From the NCBI GenBank assembly GCA_021234155.1, contig JAJEKV010000013.1, positions 10,960,075-11,024,074 on the forward strand: a stretch of 64,000 nucleotides of DNA, written 5' to 3'. The translations under genes were made by a program, and so were the position numbers. The notes under the pieces are model-generated. The model did not search any database. It saw only the letters and a list, made by a program, of their open reading frames with translations, and was not told the origin of the DNA. The DNA comes from Isoetes taiwanensis (Eukaryota; Streptophyta; Lycopodiopsida; Isoetales; Isoetaceae). Shown piece by piece: positions 46,200 to 57,785 of the stretch (position 1 is its first letter; the number at the start of each line of letters is the position of its first letter).

Positions 46200-49100
46200 A
46201 AAATTCTGGCATCTCTAAATCATTTCCAATTTCAAATGTTTTTTAACGCTTACATCACATGTCCCTAAAATATTTAAACGTTTTAAACAGGCGGAAAAAA
46301 TTATATTTGTAATTAGCATACGAAATTGTTGGTGTGCAAATTGTTAATTAGGAATATTCATGACCGTAATTAATTATGTTGACGACCTCAATTGATTGTT
46401 CAACGTCTTCAAATTAGCTATTCTTGTTTTAGTATTCTAGTTTCATGCGGGAGAGACGTCATTGTTTTGAGATTTGCCGCCCCCGAGATAGGATCATGCG
46501 TTATGGGCACTCTAGCCATTCTACTTTATCTAGAGGCAAGCTCGAGATCTCAACAAGGTTTGAAATCATCCGACAATGTATAAACAATGGGGTTTTTGTG
46601 CCCTCTAATATGCATCGGGAGTGATCTTTGAAGTCCGGGATCTATGGCATCCGCAAATACGCTTAGATCTTTTGTGAGGACACCTAGGTTTTTCAACTAT
46701 GGCACATGGTTTTTACGTAAGATCGCCATGGACTTTTTGGTGTCACGGAGCTATGGACTTTGCCGTCAATCAACTGGGGCCATGCACAGCAGATTTGGCA
46801 ATGATTGCCACAATAAATTGAAGGTTTCAACATGCATCCTTTGCTCTGTGATATTTACACGATGGAGGGACGAAATGACACCGCGTGCAACATGGTTCTA
46901 GAAGCTAGAGGTAAAAATGGTATGATTGAAGGCACCGGGCATTTGTGGTATGCATTGCAAAACTTCAGATCTTACTTTAATGTCGATCATTGAAGATATC
47001 GCTCTTGCTTTCTTGACGAGAACAAGATTCAATCAACGTGAGTCCGTTTTCGATGATGGTGATGCCAAGTAAGATTTGGGTCCAGTGTTTTTCAAGCATG
47101 TTTTGGGTCTTATGGTCTAAACATAAATATTACCTTCTTCTTATAGATATAAAAAAGGTGTGTCCCTTGGCTTCTATGTGTCGAAATTTTCCTCCCAAGA
47201 AGTCTGGCTGTTACCTTAGTTCTTAAAGCGGACATTAGCATAATGGTTACCTTTAGTTCTTCGTTGGGCATATTTGTTAATCGGTTCTTATTATCTCTTG
47301 GTGAGCTTATGAAGACAAAGCCATGGGAATGTTTTGTTCTTCTCAAGTAACATCTTTGCATAATAATTTTGTTCTTTTGTTTCCTAGCATTGGCTATTGC
47401 AGCCATTTTGGGTAAGTCTAAGGAAAGGAATTCATATCGTGTAGTTCAATTTTTCTGCAGATTTATCAAGACACTTAGCTTTCTGGTGGAATATTTTATT
47501 TAAGGAGCAACAACCTCATTCAAGTAAGCATGATATCTCTCGCTTTCCTATGTCATGCTTCAATGCACAATGTAACAAACAAATAGACATAGCAATGTCC
47601 CTTCAGGTTACTCTTTTTTCTAAATGGCATTTTTCCCTGGCCGTCTTTGTGAGTCCCGCTTCTCTTAAAGAAGGCATCTTTTCTCTGAGATGAGAATTTT
47701 AGCGAGGTAGATGTACCCGACCTTATGTGGACCCCAACATATCTATGATCATGTCTCGAGAAATTCGAGGGAAGCAAAATTGCTCCCCGCAAAGGTCATT
47801 GCAAAGAAGATTGATTCCACGGATGCAAGTGAGTAGTCTTATGTTACGTTTGTCATTTTTTTCCCACCCATATACTTATTCCCGGTTGGTAAATCTTTCC
47901 AGCCATGTCGAACATTGGTGCATCCAATCACGCCTCCATCTACGCTGATATCTTGCTTTCTTTGGTCGTCACGGAATCACCACTATCATTTCGATTTATG
48001 TAGGTCCGTCTTTTATTTCGGGGAATCTCACTTGGATCGAAGTCGATTATGAGCAAGCATCGGCTCACAAGGGAAGCTTGCTTGCATCTTCAACTTTGCC
48101 ATGAATAAATGGTACTTTGTTCCTGCGTCAAAATAAAGCGGTTTTACGTTTAACCAGGTTTACATTGTGTCACGGTACAAAGTTTGCTTTCTTCAAAAAT
48201 CAAGCAGCGGAAATTCTCTTTTGTTTTATGGTTTGCAATCCTTTCACCAAGTCTTCAAGACAACTTTTAAGATTGCATAAAGCATAGTTGCGCGACCTAA
48301 ACACTAAAAAATCATGGTTGATGAAGAAGATGGAATGGCTCCCGCAAGCTACAAGCTCCATATCAAGGCTTCATCCAGCGAAGTTTTGCAAAATGGCAAC
48401 ATGTGCATTATTTAATTTGGATGGGATACAAATGTCCGGTTTGGAAGATTAGTTTTTATTCTTGAATTGTGATATTCAAAATAAAGCTACAAAGCTAATA
48501 TGAAAAGTTGTCCTATCTACCTTCAAATTTGTCTTATCAACCTTGATTTAGAACTTTGTTCAAGTAGCTTGCACACTTGTGGCACCCAAGAACGTTTATG
48601 ACCTACTTTAACATCTACAAATGTATAATATGCGAAGGCATGTCCTATTAGCAGCTTCTACTTGAATGTGATTTGAGTTTTAAATTCTTATTTGGGTCCA
48701 TTTGAATCCCAATCTTCTTACGCTACTTCAACACCAAAGAACATATATAATAATATGCGAGAAGGCATGCCCTATTGGTAGCTTCTAATAGAATGTGATT
48801 TGAGTTTTAAAATAGAATGTGATTTGAGTTTTAAATTCTTATTTGGTTCCATTTGAATTCCAATCTTCTTGGCAAAAGAAAAGCTTAAAAAAAACAACCT
48901 ACTACAAATCTCACATAGCAACATGGATATGCACATAATGATCATGTTAAAGAGATATCGAATCGTAGTTATGAATAAACAGATGTATCTATAAGGGCTT
49001 CTTGGCATATCCATAGACATATGAAACATAAACATAAACAATTGTATGCTATGCACATTTGATGTTGTCTCACACTTTCGTAATTTAAGTCATGGGATTA

Positions 49101-49360
49101 TAGGTATGGGATTATTGGATGATGACCTTTTAGAAGCATGGGATAATATCTAGAGTTTCATGATGTAGTCTCACATTCGCCAACTTAAGTTATGGGATGA
49201 TGACCTTTTAGAAGTATAGGATAATATCTAGAGTGTCAATGTAATCTCACATTCAACAATGGAATGATGACCTTTTAGAAGTATGGAGTAATCTCTAGAA
49301 TGTCTTGCTAGGAAATGTTACAAAAGAAATGCAACTAAGTACAATACACATGACATTTGT
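46200..49360. other. Stretch without a supported gene, possibly Helitron body
   Basis: No continuous coding frame with a domain was found. Two local tandem duplications are present: about 145 bp at 48570-48870 (sharing 'gtgatttgagttttaaa') and about three copies at 49085-49320 (sharing 'gatgaccttttagaag'). A Helitron-like 3' end follows at 49377-49404, so part of this may be the body of a non-autonomous Helitron. I did not find a matching 5' TC end. Confidence 0.35.
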
Positions 49361-49376
49361 CAGGTTCCAAATGTTA

Positions 49377-49404
49377 GCCCAGCAACGCTGGGCACTATTA
49401 CTAG
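49377..49404 (+). mobile_element. Helitron-like 3' terminus
   Basis: GCCCAGC (49377-49383), a three-base loop and GCTGGGC (49387-49393) are followed after seven bases by CTAG (49401-49404) and then T. This is the standard plant Helitron 3' end: hairpin, short spacer, CTRR, insertion before T. Confidence 0.6.
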
Positions 49405-49789
49405 TCCATTCATGTTGGTATACATGATCATCCTATCATAACTCCTCCAACTCGTGAAGAAATAAATTTGGTATTCCAAATGGTCAATAGTAGAGTTAAT
49501 GCTTCCATAGGAAGCAAGAAGGGTGAAAAACAGATACAGATGGAGGTAGCCATGGAGCTCACTGTCAACAACTTGATAACAACTATTGATTGTGATGACA
49601 TACAGTTGTGGAGGAGAGATAGAATAGACAATCTTTTGAAGCAACTTCAACCTCTTTGCAACAAAAGAAGGTATTCTTATACTCACGTTTTGATTGTAAC
49701 TATTTGATTATCTTAATTTTCTAAACAGTGGTTCTGTTGTAGGATACGCCAATGGATAAATAAGAGTCTTGAAAGTAAAGTCCACCAAA

Positions 49790-51445
49790 AAGATGAAGTT
49801 GGAAAGATGATATACTTAAAACAGCACTGCAAATATCAATTTTTCCACGGGTTGGAATGCAATTCGAGTTGTATTCAATGATGGCCAGCCCATGGAAGGA
49901 AAGGAACGTGGATGTAAGTTCCATTGGGAACAATGTCTTCAACGACACACAAATAAGTACATATTCCAAGAACATAGACAAGAGCATCTAAATTTGTGCA
50001 GGGCCTGGAGATCAACACCCACTGCAGAAGACGCTGAGGTTGCTTTTCAAAATATTGTCAATTGGTGGCCTGGAAAAACTAGCCCTTCAGACATAAGTTC
50101 ATTAGGCTCGTGGCTAGCATGATGGCATCAAAGAGTGAGCAGATGGGGCAACTTCATGGAGGATGGAGTGAATCTAGCAACTGCAGCTCAAATCCCTAAC
50201 ACTAATCTATCAGAATCTGTGCATGCTAGTTGGCTAGCATCAAGAGGGTACGTGAACAAATTATCCTTGTACGATGCATGCTTGTATGATCTGTCAGAAG
50301 CTGTGCTGCAAAGTGCAAAGTGCAAAGCACATAGAGAACACAATTTTGTTGGAATAGGTCCAGGGATGGATACCTTAATCTGCAGAATGGGCACTCCAGT
50401 GACTAGTAACGTTACTCCATCTGCTTGTGTCAGCGCAGTCAACTCGGCAGTTTTACATAGTGGTTTAAGGCCCATTCATGCAGGTTCAGGGGGAAACAAT
50501 CAGACTGTGCTTAAAAGGACAAGAGACAGCACGGAATATAACAAGGATATGGGTTCTGGTAGCCATCGTCCAGATAAGAGGGCCCATACTCGGTCTAGAG
50601 TTAGGGTAGATGCTTCAGCAAAACGGAACATAATCTTTGATGATGCTATATACCTTGTGCATGAGTATGATTTGCTGCCAGGAGAATGGGCTATTAGAAG
50701 AACAGAGCCTGGTAGTGAAATAAGATGTCAAGGTAGAATAAAGTCCAATGGTCGAAGATGCAATGCTGAAATAAATAAAGTTCGTACAAAATCTACTATT
50801 GCACCATGCTTCATGGGGAGACAAAGGAAAGTAAATGGGAGAGAGGTCACACAAAGGTTTTGGTTTTGTCGTCAAAATGTGCAGCATACCTACTATCCAG
50901 CTGCAGGCATCATAGCCATACCAACTCGGCCAGTAGATTGGCCTGTGGCAAAAGGAGTAAATATAACTAGTGCAGAGTTGGAAACATCGGAGAGAGGGAA
51001 CTATTCCGTTAGAGGGATTACCCCACGGAACTCAATGCCCGATGTGACGAGTGTGAATTCTTCTACTTCTAACAGCTCTGTCCACTTCATGGAACATTTT
51101 GGGAAGCGCATGAACAGACGAGGGAAGCTTTGTGTAGAAGCTGAAATAAAGCTTAATCAAGCTTTGTTACTGGAGTGTGATATTGAGTCTGTAAAGATCA
51201 ACATCACCAATAGAGATGTTGCATACCAGTTGCGTTGGCTAGATGAAACTTATACAGTGAGGGTATGCAAGCATCCCACCTGCACATGCCTGGATTTCAT
51301 GGGTAGAGAACTAAAAAGGATATACATTCCATGCAAACATCTGATGTACGTATTTGCAAAAGTCCTAAACCATGACCCTAGATTTTTCTTGGACATCATT
51401 CAGCCTGCATTGACAGAGGATATTCTCCAAAGGGTCCTCGCCTGA
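49790..51445 (+). pseudogene. MULE-like transposase remnant with SWIM zinc finger
   Basis: The reading frame contains a CKFHWEQCLQRHT segment (about 49915), like the C/H part of MULE transposases, then VNWWPGK and, after one in-frame TGA near 50120, a 436-codon frame with NLSESVHASW. Near its C-terminus is a SWIM zinc finger (CTCLDFMGRELKRIYIPCKH, CxC...CxH, about 51280-51345). MULE transposases commonly pair a DDE core with a SWIM finger. The DDE core upstream of 49790 is not recognisable. The element ends just before the LINE. Confidence 0.65.
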
Positions 51446-51499
51446 GGAAGAACAACAGTTCTTGGTAGGAACATTTTCATATCAATTTCTAATTTATAT

Positions 51500-53591
51500 T
51501 AAAGACCAGAGGAAGGCCAAGTAGAACAGGCAACGGGACAGAATACACAGAGACCCGAAGGAGCAACCCCGAGGGAAGAGACGCTGACAATATGGTACTG
51601 GAACTGTCCGTGGGATGACGGAGAGAGGCTTGAGGGTGCCCACAGCTGCGACATAATATGTCTAGTAGAGACGTGGGAGCCTGCCAGAGGAAGAGGGATA
51701 TCAGCTATTCACGTGTTGGAAAGATAAGGATTTCAAGATTGGGAGGGGAAGTGCAGGCCTGGCCTGTTATGTAAAGAATAGTATAGCCAATAGCGCATGT
51801 ATTTTACATTCAGATATCAATAAAAGATACATGGTGTTGAATGTTCAATTGCACAACACACAAGACCTATTTCTGATCATAGCATACTATCCGCCAAACA
51901 GTGACAAGCTAGAGCTGTTAGACCTAGGGGAGAGCATGATGAAATGGAAAGAACAGGGGCCAATGGTTCTGGTAGGGGACTTAAATGCCAGAACTAGACA
52001 GGAACAAGCACAAAGCACGGACATTGATGAAACAGATGGTCAGATAATACACACAGCAAGAACACAGGAGTGGAAGAGAGATACAGAGGATAAGGCAGAG
52101 GTCAACGTTAAAGGAGAATTACTGCTTGAAGTTTGCACAGCGACAGGGGTAATCATAGCTAATGGAGTGCAAAAATGGGGAGGATCAGGGAGCTTCACGA
52201 GCCAAAATGCACACAGGAAGAGCATAGTAGACTATGTAATTATAATTGGCCAAGCAATGGAAATAGTCGTAGGGTTTATGCTACAGGAATGGCCGATCGG
52301 GAAAAGGGAAAGTCATAGACCGATCCAATTAACACTCAAAGGGGGTGGGACGACACAGGTCGATAACACAGGCAAAAAGGGGAAGAGAAAACGAGGATAA
52401 GAATCCAATTTCAGGAAAAATACACAGATACATTCATACAAGCAATCAGGGAAGAAATGGGAGTGGGAATGGGGAAAGCACAAGGCAGACGACAATGGCA
52501 ACGTCCTCAATGACATCATGGTGAGAGTAGCAACAGAGGTTTTTGGGAAAAAGAAAAGACCCAAGAAGAAGAAGGCTCTCAAGGCATCAGCATGGTATGA
52601 TGACGAGTGCAGGGAATAAAAAAGAAGAACCAAAGAGCACATAGGGAAGGATACACCCAGACAGAAAAAGCAGCATACCTAAAACTATTGAAGTTAAAAC
52701 GGAATAAGAACTTGTTACAACATCAATGGGGTCTGGCAAAACTGTTGAAGAGGCAGCCCTGAAGGTTCTGGAGGGGATTCAAAAGGAAGGGAGGGGTGAA
52801 TATGAAAACAGAAAATGAGCAGGACATTATTGGAGCAGCCAGATGGGAGAAATACCTGGAGAAATTGTATACGACAGGGGCATCTCCAATATCAATACCA
52901 ACACTGTAGGATTCGGATAAACCATGCTTCAACATACAAGAGGTAATGGTAGCCTTAAATAGGATGGCTAACCACAAATCCCTGGATCTCTACGGTCTGA
53001 CAGTGGAATTACTAAAATGTGCTGAAACAGAAATAGGGAAACAGATCACGGACATTTTCAACGGCATAATATACACAGGGCTTCCAGACAGGTGGACATA
53101 CAACAGGGTCATACCTCTACATAAGGCAGGAAGAAGGCAAGGTCCAGGAAACTATAGGACAATAATGGTGAGTTCCATCTTCGCAAAATGGTTCGGAAAG
53201 GCACTGGACAGCAGAAGCGGGAAACATGAGGGCACAAAGACAAGTAGGTTTCAGGCCGGAACACTCGACCACAGACCATCTAGTAACCCTCCGGATATTA
53301 ATAGAGTAGAACAAAGCACAGGGAAGAAAGGTAATTTTCTGTTTTGTAGATTTCAGGAAAGCATTCGACACAGTCCTGAGAGAGAAGCTATTACAAAGGT
53401 TGATAGACATGCAAGCTCCAAGAAACATGGTAGGATCGATTGCAAGACTATACCATAGGGTATATGCGAAGATGGAGCAAGAAGGACAGCCAATAGACTG
53501 TGACACAGGCGTCAAACAAGGGTGCCCTCTATCCCCAACTCTATTTGGGATATACATAGATGCAATATGTAGCACAATAACACGGGGTTAC
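51500..53591 (+). mobile_element. LINE, 5' part (endonuclease and first half of reverse transcriptase)
   Basis: A non-LTR retrotransposon ORF2 in decayed form. An AP-type endonuclease spans about 51590-52400 (CDIICLVETW, GDLNART, SIVDYVI, SHRP). The reverse transcriptase starts at about 52950 (NYRTIMVSSIFAKWFG, and an FRKAFDTV-like motif near 53350 in another frame). It proceeds to GVKQGCPLSPTLFGIYIDAI (about 53510-53570) and stops at 53591, where a 9-kb insertion begins. Several frame shifts and stops are present, so it is inactive. No ORF1 was found. I/Jockey-like is the likeliest group. Confidence 0.8.
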
Positions 53592-53754
53592 TTTTAGATT
53601 TTTATACGTTTTTTCACATGGTTTTTCTATGATTTCGTTGTTGTATTCGTTGAGGTGTACTAAATAGTATTTCTAGAGTGCACCCTTTATGGGCCGTTGA
53701 TTTTCGTTGGTTGGAACAATCCGAGGGTTGTTGTCTTTCTCTGCATGTGTTTGT

Positions 53755-53912
53755 GCATGAACACTGCGCATGTGTATGCATGTCATGTGCACATGCATGT
53801 GCATGTGTGTGCATGTTCATGTGCATGTGCATGTATATGAATGTGCATGTGTATTGTGCATGTGCAAGTGCAAGTGCAAGTGCATGTGCATGTGTGCATG
53901 TGTGTGCATGTA
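53755..53912. repeat. GTGCAT-rich low-complexity array
   Basis: Irregular repeats of GTGCAT and GTGCAAGTGCAA. It opens false frames rich in M, H, C and A on both strands. A perfect hairpin (ACGGGAGTG with CACTCCCGT, 53931-53954) follows. Confidence 0.85.
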
Positions 53913-54250
53913 ACAGGATTGCAAATTAAACGGGAGTGTTGCATCACTCCCGTTTCAAAGATTCCCTTAAAAAAAACACCAGGATTTAAAAAATGATCAT
54001 TTTCAAAAGAAGTTGGGGATTTCAAGTGAAACAAAATATTTTATTGTGCATTTTGGGCTCTTTTGAAGTGATAATCTTGCATTTGTAGAAAAGAGCACTT
54101 GGAAATGGCAAAATTCCAGACATTGATACACCAGGAATATTACTATGAATTCGAGGACATCCAAAAAACGTTTAATTTTTTTCAGTACATCAAATATGGC
54201 ATTATTTTATAGCCAGTAGTAAATAATTTAGCAAAAACTAACTCAGAGGT

Positions 54251-54811
54251 CTAAATCAAGTCCTCAGTAAGTGGTTTGCTCGTCTCACCTTTTTCTACCT
54301 CTACAGTTTGCTCCTTTGTCACTGTCTTATCTTTGTTGGAGTCAATAGTCTCTTCAGGAATAGTTGCTAGAGCTACTTCTTTGAGCTCTGCAAAGGTAGC
54401 TTCATCTTCCAGAGAGCTTGTGAAAGGAGGTTGTATCTCAGAAGATGTCATTTTGGCAAAATCTGATGATGATTTGGCTCCCAACTCTTGATTTTCATCT
54501 GGTAGAGTTGGTAGAGCAGACAACCGCATCTTAATGAAGTCTACAGACTCTCTATCAATGTCAACAGCAACACAATTACGGCCCTTTTTAAGTGCACATG
54601 CTATTGTTGTACCAGAGCCAGAGAAAGCATCTAGGACCCAATCTCCTGGACGTGAAAACATATCCAGAATATGGTTAATTAGCTTCTGTGGCTTCTGGTA
54701 ATGATTCACAATTTTGCCTTGTGCACTTGGGTCCTGGAGCTTCTGTAATACTGCTGGGAACTCTAGGACATTAGAAAAATTTTGGCAGGCTGCTGTGTTA
54801 AAGTGCTCCAT
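54251..54811 (-). CDS. N4-cytosine/N6-adenine methyltransferase, C-terminal part
   Basis: The minus-strand frame encodes NHYQKPQKLINHIL followed by PGDWVLDAFSGSGTTIACAL and GRNCVAVDID. This is the KP motif, S-adenosylmethionine motif I (DxFxGSGTT) and the following acidic strand of amino-methyltransferases whose catalytic DPPY-type motif lies N-terminal. That catalytic part is missing from this frame. A short open stretch just upstream reads VPPWSFDGK and then meets a stop, so the N-terminal half must lie in other exons or has been lost. The C-terminus is a 90-residue acidic, low-complexity tail. Relatives modify DNA bases, and some are carried by mobile elements. It is related to the exon at 44324-44703. 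Confidence 0.7.
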   Translation of the reverse strand: MEHFNTAACQNFSNVLEFPAVLQKLQDPSAQGKIVNHYQKPQKLINHILDMFSRPGDWVLDAFSGSGTTIACALKKGRNCVAVDIDRESVDFIKMRLSALPTLPDENQELGAKSSSDFAKMTSSEIQPPFTSSLEDEATFAELKEVALATIPEETIDSNKDKTVTKEQTVEVEKGETSKPLTEDLI

Positions 54812-54930
54812 GGTACGCTTCCCGTCGAAACTCCATGGAGGTACTCAACCTTGCTCAGCAGCCTCGGTCCTCCACCATGGTAGTTGATATTAGTTTTGTA
54901 CCAAAACGAAAGCAACAAGAAAAAGCCACA

Positions 54931-55170
54931 GTGTATTCCGGAATACCCTTTGTCTTACAAGCCAAAAGCAAAAGTGTATTCCGGAATACACTTTTGCTTT
55001 ACGTTCAAAGCAAAAGTGTATTCCGGAATACACTTTTGCTTTACGTTTAAAGCAAAAGTGTATTCCGGAATACACTTTTGCTTTGGCTTGTAAGCCAAAG
55101 TGTATTCTAGAATACACATTGAACTACCCACGGAAGCCAAAGTGTATTCCGGAATACCCCTTTGGCTTCC
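54931..55170. repeat. Palindrome array 1, core GTGTATTCCGGAATACAC
   Basis: Six palindromes in a row. Three (54965-55000, 55007-55042, 55049-55084) are perfect 36-bp palindromes with a 42-bp period; the others (54931, about 55094 and about 55132) are partial or have different flanks. The array lies between the methyltransferase fragment and the minus-strand gene, both transcribed leftward. Each centre contains TTCCGGAA (a TTCnnGAA inverted motif). Confidence 0.95.
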
Positions 55171-55223
55171 CAAAAATCATTTCTTGCTACGGAAGGAAAA
55201 TTTAAATGAAAGTTCTGTCGTTC

Positions 55224-55969
55224 TTACTTATGCAGTTCCTTGGACATCTCTTCGAGCGTAAACTCTTTATCAACGACCTTCTGCAGTAGCCTTTCTAGTA
55301 TGTGCATTAATGCGTAAAGCCCACGCATTTCTCTCCAGACCGTGATCGTCATTTCCTTTTTCGGGACGTCAGAACCTTTCTTCTTTTCCGAGACCTTCCC
55401 TTTACTTTTTAATTCACCCCGCTCGAACATGGTAAAAATTTCATTTTGTAGGTCCCATATCTGCACGGCAACAAGCAAGGTTAGTTTCTGCTTGGTTATT
55501 CCAGAATACGAAAGAAACTTACCCTGCCGTCTCTGAAAGGCTAGTTGAAACCGGTTGTCATCGCGGTATGAGAGGCTGCCGTTTATTAGCTTCATCGTGC
55601 GTAAGGCAGCACTCCACATCCATGCGCTTCCTTCAGTTCTAACGAGTATCTTGCTTTCTTCAAATCTTCTCCATATTTTTCCTTAAAAATCATGTACTCC
55701 CACATGCATGAATCGAATTTTGTCGACCAAAGCTCATCTTTAATTTGTACTGGATTATGCGACATTGTGGGTGTTGGCAGCGATTTTTGCTTCCTCGTCG
55801 GTGAGACCACGATAAAAGCTAGCACAAGGCGAGAGAGAGGTACACAGGGTTTTTTTTTCTTTGTCTGACTGCCTTCTTGCCTTGAAGCTATGATTTCCTC
55901 CCAAGGCGTAGTGTGTGTATGTTTTCGTTTTTCTCTGTCATATTCACGGGGGTTTTGCATTGCTCCCAA
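55224..55969 (-). CDS. Unrecognised minus-strand gene between palindrome arrays
   Basis: Two overlapping frames, 55592-55969 and 55224-55619, look like one gene with a frame change near 55610. The first ends with a region that includes KFDSCMWEYMIFKEKYGED; the second includes SAALRTMKLINGSLSYRDDN, a lysine-rich KSKGKVSEKKKGS stretch and a helical end (ALMHILERLLQKVVDKEF). There is a donor-like GTAAGT (55522-55515) and an acceptor-like GTGCAG (ends 55463) inside, but splicing them would change frame. No domain is recognised. Confidence 0.4.
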
Positions 55970-56700
55970 TCAACAAGGACAACTATTGGGGCCACATGAG
56001 CATTTGGATTGCTCCTAATTACGTCCTTCAAGTTCCTTAAGTGGTGCATAAATTTTTTCGAACTTGAAGGCGGCCTTTTCGCCGGACTCATTCTTTGGGG
56101 GCAGCCCTCATGCTAGTCACGGAAGATAAATTACCCCTTGTACAAATTTTTTCTCTCATTAATAACCTCCATTCTTTAAGAGGTCTTATCAACCTTCTTT
56201 TCCTTTATTGCAACCCCGGAGCTTTTCCTTTTCCCTTTTGTTTTTTGAGCTTTCCTCGGGGACTTCTGTGATTTCAAGTCTTTGTACTTTTTAAACTTCT
56301 TTGGTTCTTTAGCAGCTATCGTTGTTCCTTGGTTTGCTAAGTTTCTTTGGCCGCCGCGGGGGTTCTTCCTCGTCTTGTTCCTCGGAACACGCATCGATGA
56401 CCTCCTCAAGAACTAGCGAAGGTGGTGATTGTGACCTTTCTCTGTATCGATTGCTTTCGGACTCAGCGGACGGAAAGTCCTCGCTTGTCTTTGGTACAAA
56501 CCTGCCTAATACATGAACACATGCTTCGTTTTGTCCCAGTGTGAAAAGAATGCATGCTGATCTTTGGTGGTTTGCACAGCGACAATTTTAAAGAATCACG
56601 ATGTCCACAACAATGAAGCCTTGGGAGGTCTTGAAGGATAGCCTCCCCACGACCTCCTTGCCCCAACCTCGGAGACATCTTTTATTGTCCCAAGGTTAAC
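55888..56700 (-). pseudogene. Unrecognised minus-strand coding remnant, charged
   Basis: Several frames on the minus strand look coding in turn: a FIVVDIVIL-containing piece near 56600, an acidic piece (EEVIDACSEEQDEEEPP) near 56400, a lysine-rich piece (56176-56409) and APIVVLVDWEQCK near 55970. Frame changes separate them. They may be the upstream exons of the gene at 55224-55969. No family is recognised. Confidence 0.35.
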
Positions 56701-57164
56701 AAACTTCGGTCGGCGTACCTTTTGCTACCGGCAATTTTACTGAGGCGATAAAAACGCCGGTGTCTTTGTATTTTCCATCTGCACCCACGGTCACAAACCA
56801 TTGAGTTTGAAAGTTCTCGTAAATAGCGGGCTCGTCATTATGGGCGGTGTGCTTCGAGGGTGTGGGCGCTTGGGCTTCAGAGATTTCTTTGATGCCCTCT
56901 TGCTTCCTTCTTCCACCGCCACGAAACGTTTAAAACAACCATGTCAAGGCAAATTCAAAACCGAAATTTGTATTCGAATAACATTTACTAATCTTGTGCC
57001 CTAAAGGCCGAGAAAAAGACAGGAAAACAAGCAAAATATTGTCACTCTTTAAGTCAATTTCTTGTGCCTTAATTGGACTCGAAAAGAGTAATTTCTAACC
57101 TAAAAAGTTGTGCATTTGCGGCTAAAACGTGTGTTATTTTAGTGCAAAAAAAAGCAAAAGCGTT

Positions 57165-57408
57165 CTCAAAAATACAAGCAAAATGTATTCCGAATACACT
57201 TTGCTTCTTGGCCAGTGCAAAAGTTTATTCCTAATACACTTTGCCCAACTGAAGTGCAAAGTGTATTCGAATACACTTTGCTCTTCACCCGCAAAAGTGT
57301 ATTCGAATACACTTTGCGCCGCCGATGAGCAAAGTGTATTCCGTATCACACTTTGCTCTTCACATCAGGGCAAAGTGTATTACGGAATACACTTTGGCCC
57401 TACTGGCT
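57165..57408. repeat. Palindrome array 2, diverged
   Basis: About six palindromes of the type GCAAAGTGTATTC...GAATACACTTTGC. Each has slightly different outer bases, yet the two arms of a given copy often still match each other (for example GGGC/GCCC, GAGC/GCTC). Several have lost part of the central CCGG. With array 1 it flanks the minus-strand gene region 55224-56700. Confidence 0.9.
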
Positions 57409-57785
57409 AAATCGAGAAAACAAAAAGAAAGACGTCTAGATGTACTTTACATGCTTACCTGTCCATTGTTTTCGCTATGTAAATCGAATACAACAAATGT
57501 ATATTGATCTAAGGCGCCGGGAGTTTTGACTAAATCTCTGGAAAGCGAATACGAATCGAGGCGGCCGAATTTTCCTTTTTAAAGGTAGGCCATTGTCGGT
57601 TGTGTTTTTCTATGTGATGCGGAATCGTCTTGTCCGGACACTCGGATAAGTGTGATACGGAATAGCATTCTTGCACACACACACGACAAATCTTTGCACA
57701 CAAAATTTTATTCGAGAATAGCATTTGTATTCTCGAATATTATTAGTCCAATCGACTTGTGAGTTAGTAACAAGCCCACAATTTT

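Noticed and set aside
53614-54034. Open frames rich in H, M, C or T
   Set aside because: They come from the GTGCAT low-complexity array read on both strands.
55461-55522. A 62-nt intron in the minus-strand gene
   Set aside because: The donor and acceptor look good, but removing the segment changes the reading frame and meets a stop at once. I left it as a possibility only.
54931-57408. CRISPR-like array
   Set aside because: The repeats are palindromes 36 bp long with only 6-bp gaps, no unique spacers of uniform length and no cas genes; the setting is eukaryotic.
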